The notes beneath the pieces are model-generated. The model searched no databases, was not told the origin of the DNA, and saw only the letters and a list, made by a program, of their open reading frames with translations. A stretch of DNA of 64,000 nt from Bondarzewia mesenterica (Eukaryota > Basidiomycota > Agaricomycetes > Russulales > Bondarzewiaceae), in contig SGPL01000023.1 of the NCBI GenBank assembly GCA_004802705.1, positions 41,605 through 105,604 of the forward strand, read 5' to 3'. The position numbers were made by a program, and so were the translations under genes. This document shows positions 59,266 to 64,000 of the stretch, in pieces. Position 1 is the stretch's first letter; each line of letters opens with the position of its first letter.

Positions 59266-60754
59266 GGCTCCGAGACGTGCATGGGTTGGAGGTTCGAAAA
59301 GTTTAGTGATTAATTGGTGCGCATCGCGTGATGATTGATTGGTGAGTGTTATTGTGGGTACGGGCCGAGTTGGTTACGTTGTATATCGCTTGTTGGTTGG
59401 TTGATTACCTTTTTTTGGAGAATTGTATGTGCTCGTGGAGATAACCTCGCCTCGTTCATGGTATGCATGGTTATTGTTGGGGGAGGGAGAATGGGGTGCG
59501 TTTTGTGATTCCTTTTTTTCGTTCGGATTTGGTTTCCGACCGTGATGTGTTCCATTGTGGTATTCTTGCCGGATAACACAAGTGAGTCCCACTTCCAACA
59601 AAACTAGTCGGACTTCCTCAAGGACTGCTTGAAATCCCTCTGTCACCGACATCCGTATGACCATGAGCTCAGCGTGTTATCCGAGTCTCGAGTAGCAAGT
59701 CGTCAAGGTTTTCTCCGGATCCTGACCCAAGGCTAGATCTTGTAACACCCCCCATGTGCAAGCATATGTATGTCAGGCTTGCTCAGAGTTACAAGCGGCC
59801 ATGCCTCACGTCCTCAGCTTGTCACGATTTTCGAGGGATTTGGACAGGGCCTGCTGCATCATCATTTTTCTCTGCATGTGTTCTGCTTTTCTCTGTTGGA
59901 ATTCCATGTGTTCCGCCCATACTTACGTGTTCTACCAGCCTCACGACNTGCGGACGAGTTGAGCTAAGGACGACTCTAAGGCAATAGCATACGAAGGTAA
60001 TATGAAGGTTCACGTACACGAAATTCCCGAGCAGTTCCGAAGACGTTAGACGTGCATGACGATCGAGGGATTGCTTAGACTCGCCGGTAGGCTACGGGGA
60101 TACGGAGAGCTCGACTCGGGTCTAGTTGGCCGTCTAGTCAATCGAAAGCCAAGCTACTACATACATCCAGCTGAGNCCATGTTGGCTTCACATTCAACGC
60201 CTTACGAGGAGAATGCCCTTGCTTTATCGTCGTCTGCATCACGAGCTGCCGCTGCTTCCCTTGTTCCATTCAGATGGGCCCACGTGACCGCGGCGCGTAT
60301 CTACACGCCAGAAGCGCGATCACTTGACTACTAGTAGTGCTACTGCGCATGAACCATACGCTAACGTTCTCCCGCTTTCCCTCCAACCCCCATGTGCACC
60401 CAGTGCTCATGCACGCCTTCGACAACAAGGAGACAATAACAAGGNCTTTGTTACCCCCAAAGGGCCATCGCACAGATATAAGGGCTCCCAGCGCATGCAT
60501 ATTGCATGCACGGCTCACCNTCNCTGGTGTNATAAAATAGCCCATTCAGCGATCCATGCTTCTGTGNATCTCTTGTNGGCTANCTCCATGTGCCGCTCGT
60601 TTGTTCTACCGGNACCGGCACCGNCCAGAGACCTNNTCNCAGTAACCAGTCGTCNGTTGAAACTGCTGGTGGTCAGGANTGGATCAGGCCCNGCGNTATA
60701 TATATAAAGTGCGATCGCGCGCGTTCGTGCTTCCCAACTGCCTTGCTCTTGATC
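59266..60754. other. Intergenic, low-quality, 1.5 kb
   Basis: FET3 3' flank followed by sequence with scattered N bases. Short ORFs only; no family motif. The end holds the TATA element of the carboxypeptidase gene. Confidence 0.5.
60697..60708 (+). promoter_or_regulatory. TATA box of the carboxypeptidase gene
   Basis: TATATATATAAA, about 47 bp upstream of the ATG at 60755, in the right orientation. Confidence 0.6.
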
Positions 60755-62825
60755 ATGCTGCTCACGGCTGCATTGGTTGCTGCCCTCGCGTTCCCCGNGT
60801 NGGTGCTGGGCAAACAGATACCTGTCATTGATGGCGTTGTTGGAGGAGTGCCCAATACCACGACNAAGACGGTAGGAGACGAAACGGTTTTGNTGGAACA
60901 GGNGNCTGCAGNCAACATCACGCCTGGCGCGTTGCGTGTNACAGAGAATTCTGGCATTTGCGGTACGTGGTTTTCGTATGTAGATATCGTGGGATGAGGA
61001 CGCGATAGACGGGTTGTTACGCAGAGACGACAAAGGGCGTGTATCAGGCATCTGGGTACGGCGATCTCACANCAAACGAGAGTATTTTCTTCTGGTTCTT
61101 CGCTGCTCGCAACNACCCGGATACAGCACCCCTTATCACCTGGTTCAATGGCGGAGTGAGCNATCTCNATTCTTCAAACTCGAGTNCTTACATCTCATCT
61201 CGTGGTAGCCTGGTAGTTCTAGCATGATTGGTCTGTTCCAAGAACTNGGACCGTGCCGCATAAGCAACGACAGTAATAGTGTCTCGCTCAACCCNACCTC
61301 TTGGAACGATAACGCCAATGTGTGAGTCGTTTTGTCGACAGTAAGTATCTGNGATTCGCTCATCCCGATCACTATGNAGCTTGTTCATTGATCAGCCTGT
61401 TGGAGTCGGNTTTTCGTANGGNTCTACCACTGTTGGAACGTCACAGGAGGCTGCATCCGACGTGTGGAAGGTAGCATCNGCATCAGCNCAAGGTCATAAT
61501 TCACGACGTAGCNTAATATTTCTGTCAGTTCCTCCAAATCTGGTTCTCTGACTCTCGCTTCAGCAAGTACGCGAGCAGAGAGTTCGCAATTTGGACTGAG
61601 TCGTATGTTCAATTTTTTTGCTCCGTATCCATGCTGTGCTGAAGATGTTACAGGTACGGCGGNCACTATGGACCTACATTCGCTGCGTACTTCTTGGAAC
61701 AGAACACGGGTATCGTGAATGGCACTGTGTCGGGCACGATAATCAACCTGAAGGTGCTCGGAGTCGGCGATGGCCTCACTGTAGGTACAATTCATCTGGC
61801 TAAAAATGCATGCCTCCTATACCTCGACTTTTAGGACCCTCTCTCGCAATATCCTGGTTATATCACTTATGCTGGCAATAACTCTTACCACGCCCTAGTC
61901 TCTACTTCGACCATCACACAAGCCAACACGTCCTTCTANCAAACGAACGGTTGCCGTGCCCGAGTANGTCCCTTTTCCCCAAATTACCACCTTGCATTAC
62001 GTCTTATATATTCTGGCAGATTGAGAACTGCTACAACGGCGGGAGCAACTCCGTATGCTCGAGCGCGCAGAGCTATTGCAACAACAACATTCTCTCGCCG
62101 CTCGCGGGCAACTACGACGTCTATTACGTGCCTGCGACGAACCCGGACCCGTACCCGCCCGACATGAGTAACTACCTCACCAACGCGAACGTCACGTCCG
62201 CGATCGGCGCGCAGTCGACTTGGCAGGAGACCAGCAACACGGTTTATAACAACTTCGCGTCGACGGGCGATTGGATGCGCAATTCGGCGCCGGATTTGGA
62301 GATCGTGATCAATGCCGGGGTGAGTTTTGCCATTCGCCGTGCTGGTTTCGGGAAGTTGACGATTGCTTCTCGACATCTGGCATTTCTTAGGTCCGCACTG
62401 TGGTCTACGACGGTGATGCGGTACGTTTCATGATTGCGGCTTTTCTTTCAGTTGCGTTCTAGAACTGAGCAATCCCGATTTCTTTCAGGACTACATTCTC
62501 AACTTCTACGGCGTCGAAGCAATGGTGACCGTTCATTCCCTCCTCTTCCCCCCTTATTCTAAACCACCTATTCATTTTTTCCCCCAGGTCGACAACCTGC
62601 AAACCCAATTTACGAAGGAGTACGCGGCACAGAGCTTCGCCAACTTCACCGTCGGCGGCGTCTCAGCGGGCCTGTACAAGAACGCGGGCACGTTCTCGTA
62701 CGTGCGTTTCTACGGCGCCGGTCACGAGGTGCCCGCCTACGAGTCGGAGCACCGTCCCACGCGGCGCCGCGGCGCTGCAAATGTTCACGCAGATCATGTC
62801 CGACCAGTGCCTCTCGGGAACCTAA
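60755..62825 (+). CDS. Secreted serine carboxypeptidase (S10), apparent frameshift at the 3' end, several N bases
   Basis: Secreted or vacuolar exopeptidase. The start is the ATG at 60755 with a signal peptide (MLLTAALVAALAF). S10 landmarks: IFFWFFAARN, PLITWFNGGPGSSSM (built across an intron at about 61157-61208), FQELGPC, FIDQPVGVGFSYG, catalytic serine in ESYGGHYGP, NCYNGGSN, catalytic Asp in VYDGDADYILN and catalytic His in YGAGHEVPAY. Just after that His the frame breaks near 62741-62750. The expected ending, STVPRGAAALQMF to MSDQCLSGT, lies in another frame and stops at 62823-62825, while the first frame runs on to 62848. About ten short exons. All three catalytic residues precede the break. 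Nearby N bases make a base-call error likely. Confidence 0.86.
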
Positions 62826-63350
62826 ATCAGAATGTAACGCACCTTTGACGGTTCTTTTTCTTCTGTTTCCTTTTCTTTTCTGAAGTCGTTGTCTTGATCT
62901 ATTCGGGGCTCTGGTGCTAGATGGTTTTCTTTTTGTAGTGACGGATTGGGGAACATTGTTGCTTGCATACATCATTGCTANGGAGGGANATGTGTATTGA
63001 ATACCACGCTTGGATGCCATTTAGAATATCGCCTCAGAGGTGCCGTGTTTTGCTCATCCAGGTGCTGGCATGGGAGAAAGATACCTTTGAAACAGACCGC
63101 GGCCTAAAAACTTCATCTGGAGTCCTCTGGGAAAAAGCAGTTGACGGAAGGGATNNGAGAGTCTATGTACAGCAAATCAGATGTGGGNCGATGCAGATGT
63201 CAAAGACGNAACTGATGAGCGGCTCTATGAGTTTATGTGCCTTCTGGCTNCCAAATTGTAATGTAGATAAAAGAAGTTGTATCACAGTCAAAAATCAGNA
63301 TAGAGGGTGTCGCAAATCCTGCTTTGATGCCGGGGCTCTGACAGTCGAGT
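62826..63350. other. Intergenic with N bases
   Basis: About 525 bp between the carboxypeptidase and the right-edge fragment. It contains T-rich 3' UTR-like sequence and several Ns; no gene seen. Confidence 0.5.
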
Positions 63351-64000
63351 CTACTGGGCGTTGTATCGTTCGCATGCTTTTTCTGCTTCTCCTTGAGATA
63401 ATTGAATCGCCACCCTATCGATGTTTGCGTCCTCCCTAGAACGATCGTCAGCCTGTGTGGAAGAGCGCCGACGCCAACACGTTTTTCGCCATCTCATAGG
63501 CGTCNCTTCTAACTCGAAATATTCCAGAGAAGGGATNGTCGCGAACCAATGCCGGACGATGGCGTCGCGAGTCACTTNNGNNTNGGNGCNNTNGNGTTNC
63601 ATNTCGATACNTGGGACNAATGTCCACGAAGGCGTACTTNAGANCNNTGAGTGCTGCGAGGGAGCGAATACTGNGCCCGGTCANCTGGAAATGTTCNNTG
63701 CTCAGTCCAATGTCNNNAGACACCACTANCTCTNCGATNAATCGACTCACCANCTNAAGTCCNACNTCAATCGGANNCNTCCACAGGNATCTGCCAATNG
63801 ACAAAGCGAGATACNTGATATTCGGAAAACTACTCGCNAGCCTGGGAAACACTGGATCCCCAATNCCTNCATNTCTTTTGCGGAGNCAGTCCTCATCCCC
63901 AGGTTCTTCTNGTAAAGNCAAAGCGACNGANAGGCTCTCGATCGGGCAATGACGGNTNGCATCTATGAATTGAANAAAGTCTTCTTCTCTCCAAATCCAA
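63351..64000 (-). CDS. Possible F-box/LRR-type protein, partial (5' end beyond window, many N bases)
   Basis: Minus-strand reading gives leucine-rich-repeat-like strings typical of agaricomycete F-box families: SSFPNIxYLALxIGR (about 63840-63780), SIRSLAAL, KYAFVDI, then after an N-filled gap VTRDAIVRHWFA and IPSLEYFELE, PMRWRK, with a stop at 63351. The two parts sit in different frames separated by the N-rich stretch at 63578-63611, so an indel or intron must lie there. No F-box itself is in view. Call is tentative. Confidence 0.4.

Noticed and set aside
1..64000. A secondary-metabolite cluster or CRISPR-like system
   Set aside because: No polyketide synthase, NRPS, terpene synthase or P450 was seen and no regularly spaced repeats; the acyl-CoA synthetase, MFS and Zn2Cys6 genes are separated by unrelated housekeeping genes.

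Overview
The window is nuclear DNA from a filamentous basidiomycete, most likely an agaricomycete. Nearly every gene is cut by short (about 41-95 nt) GT-AG introns, many with GTAAGT/GTGAGT/GTACGT donors. Genes are compact and on both strands. The set is typically fungal: MSS51, a Zn2Cys6 regulator, HIS3, SNZ/PDX1, and a divergent FTR1-FET3 iron-uptake pair. Products were assigned by reading translated exons and family motifs by eye; no database search was run. Exon joins are my own reading of splice signals and frame. Single N bases appear from about 37.5 kb and become frequent after 59.9 kb, so the right end is lower-quality sequence.

Left part (1-16 kb): partial MSS51; an M13 (neprilysin-type) zinc endopeptidase on a threonine-rich stalk; HIS3; an AlkB-type dioxygenase with CUE and GRF modules; a membrane-anchored M24 aminopeptidase; an MFS transporter; an unrecognised disordered protein; and a small mitochondrial coiled-coil protein.

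Middle (16-35.8 kb): long-chain acyl-CoA synthetase, a penta-EF-hand protein, a HAD-family hydrolase, the ribosome-biogenesis factor NOP16, a Zn2Cys6 transcription factor, a small zinc-ribbon protein, a membrane-anchored aspartic protease and the Rab GTPase YPT1. A 5.1-kb stretch with no recognisable gene follows (35.8-40.9 kb) and contains a roughly 70-bp imperfect hairpin.

Right part (40.9-64 kb): an unrecognised nuclear-type protein, mitoribosomal mL49, PDX1/SNZ, an Arg/Ser-rich protein head to head with cyclin L, SRP-receptor alpha, a single-pass membrane protein, the FTR1/FET3 pair, a serine carboxypeptidase and an F-box/LRR-like fragment at the edge.

Most genes are housekeeping and do not form one pathway. 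The clear functional unit is the iron module. FET3 (multicopper ferroxidase) and FTR1 (iron permease) share a 310-bp promoter carrying four GATA elements close to the iron-regulator consensus ATCWGATAA. FTR1 is cut short at an exon end, next to an N and repeat-like DNA. Two more genes, cyclin L and the carboxypeptidase, each carry one apparent single-base frameshift near the 3' end. I found no convincing undescribed multi-gene system. The best leads are the FTR1 break, the shared iron promoter, the CUE-AlkB-GRF fusion, the cyclin L/RS-protein head-to-head pair and the gene-poor island.
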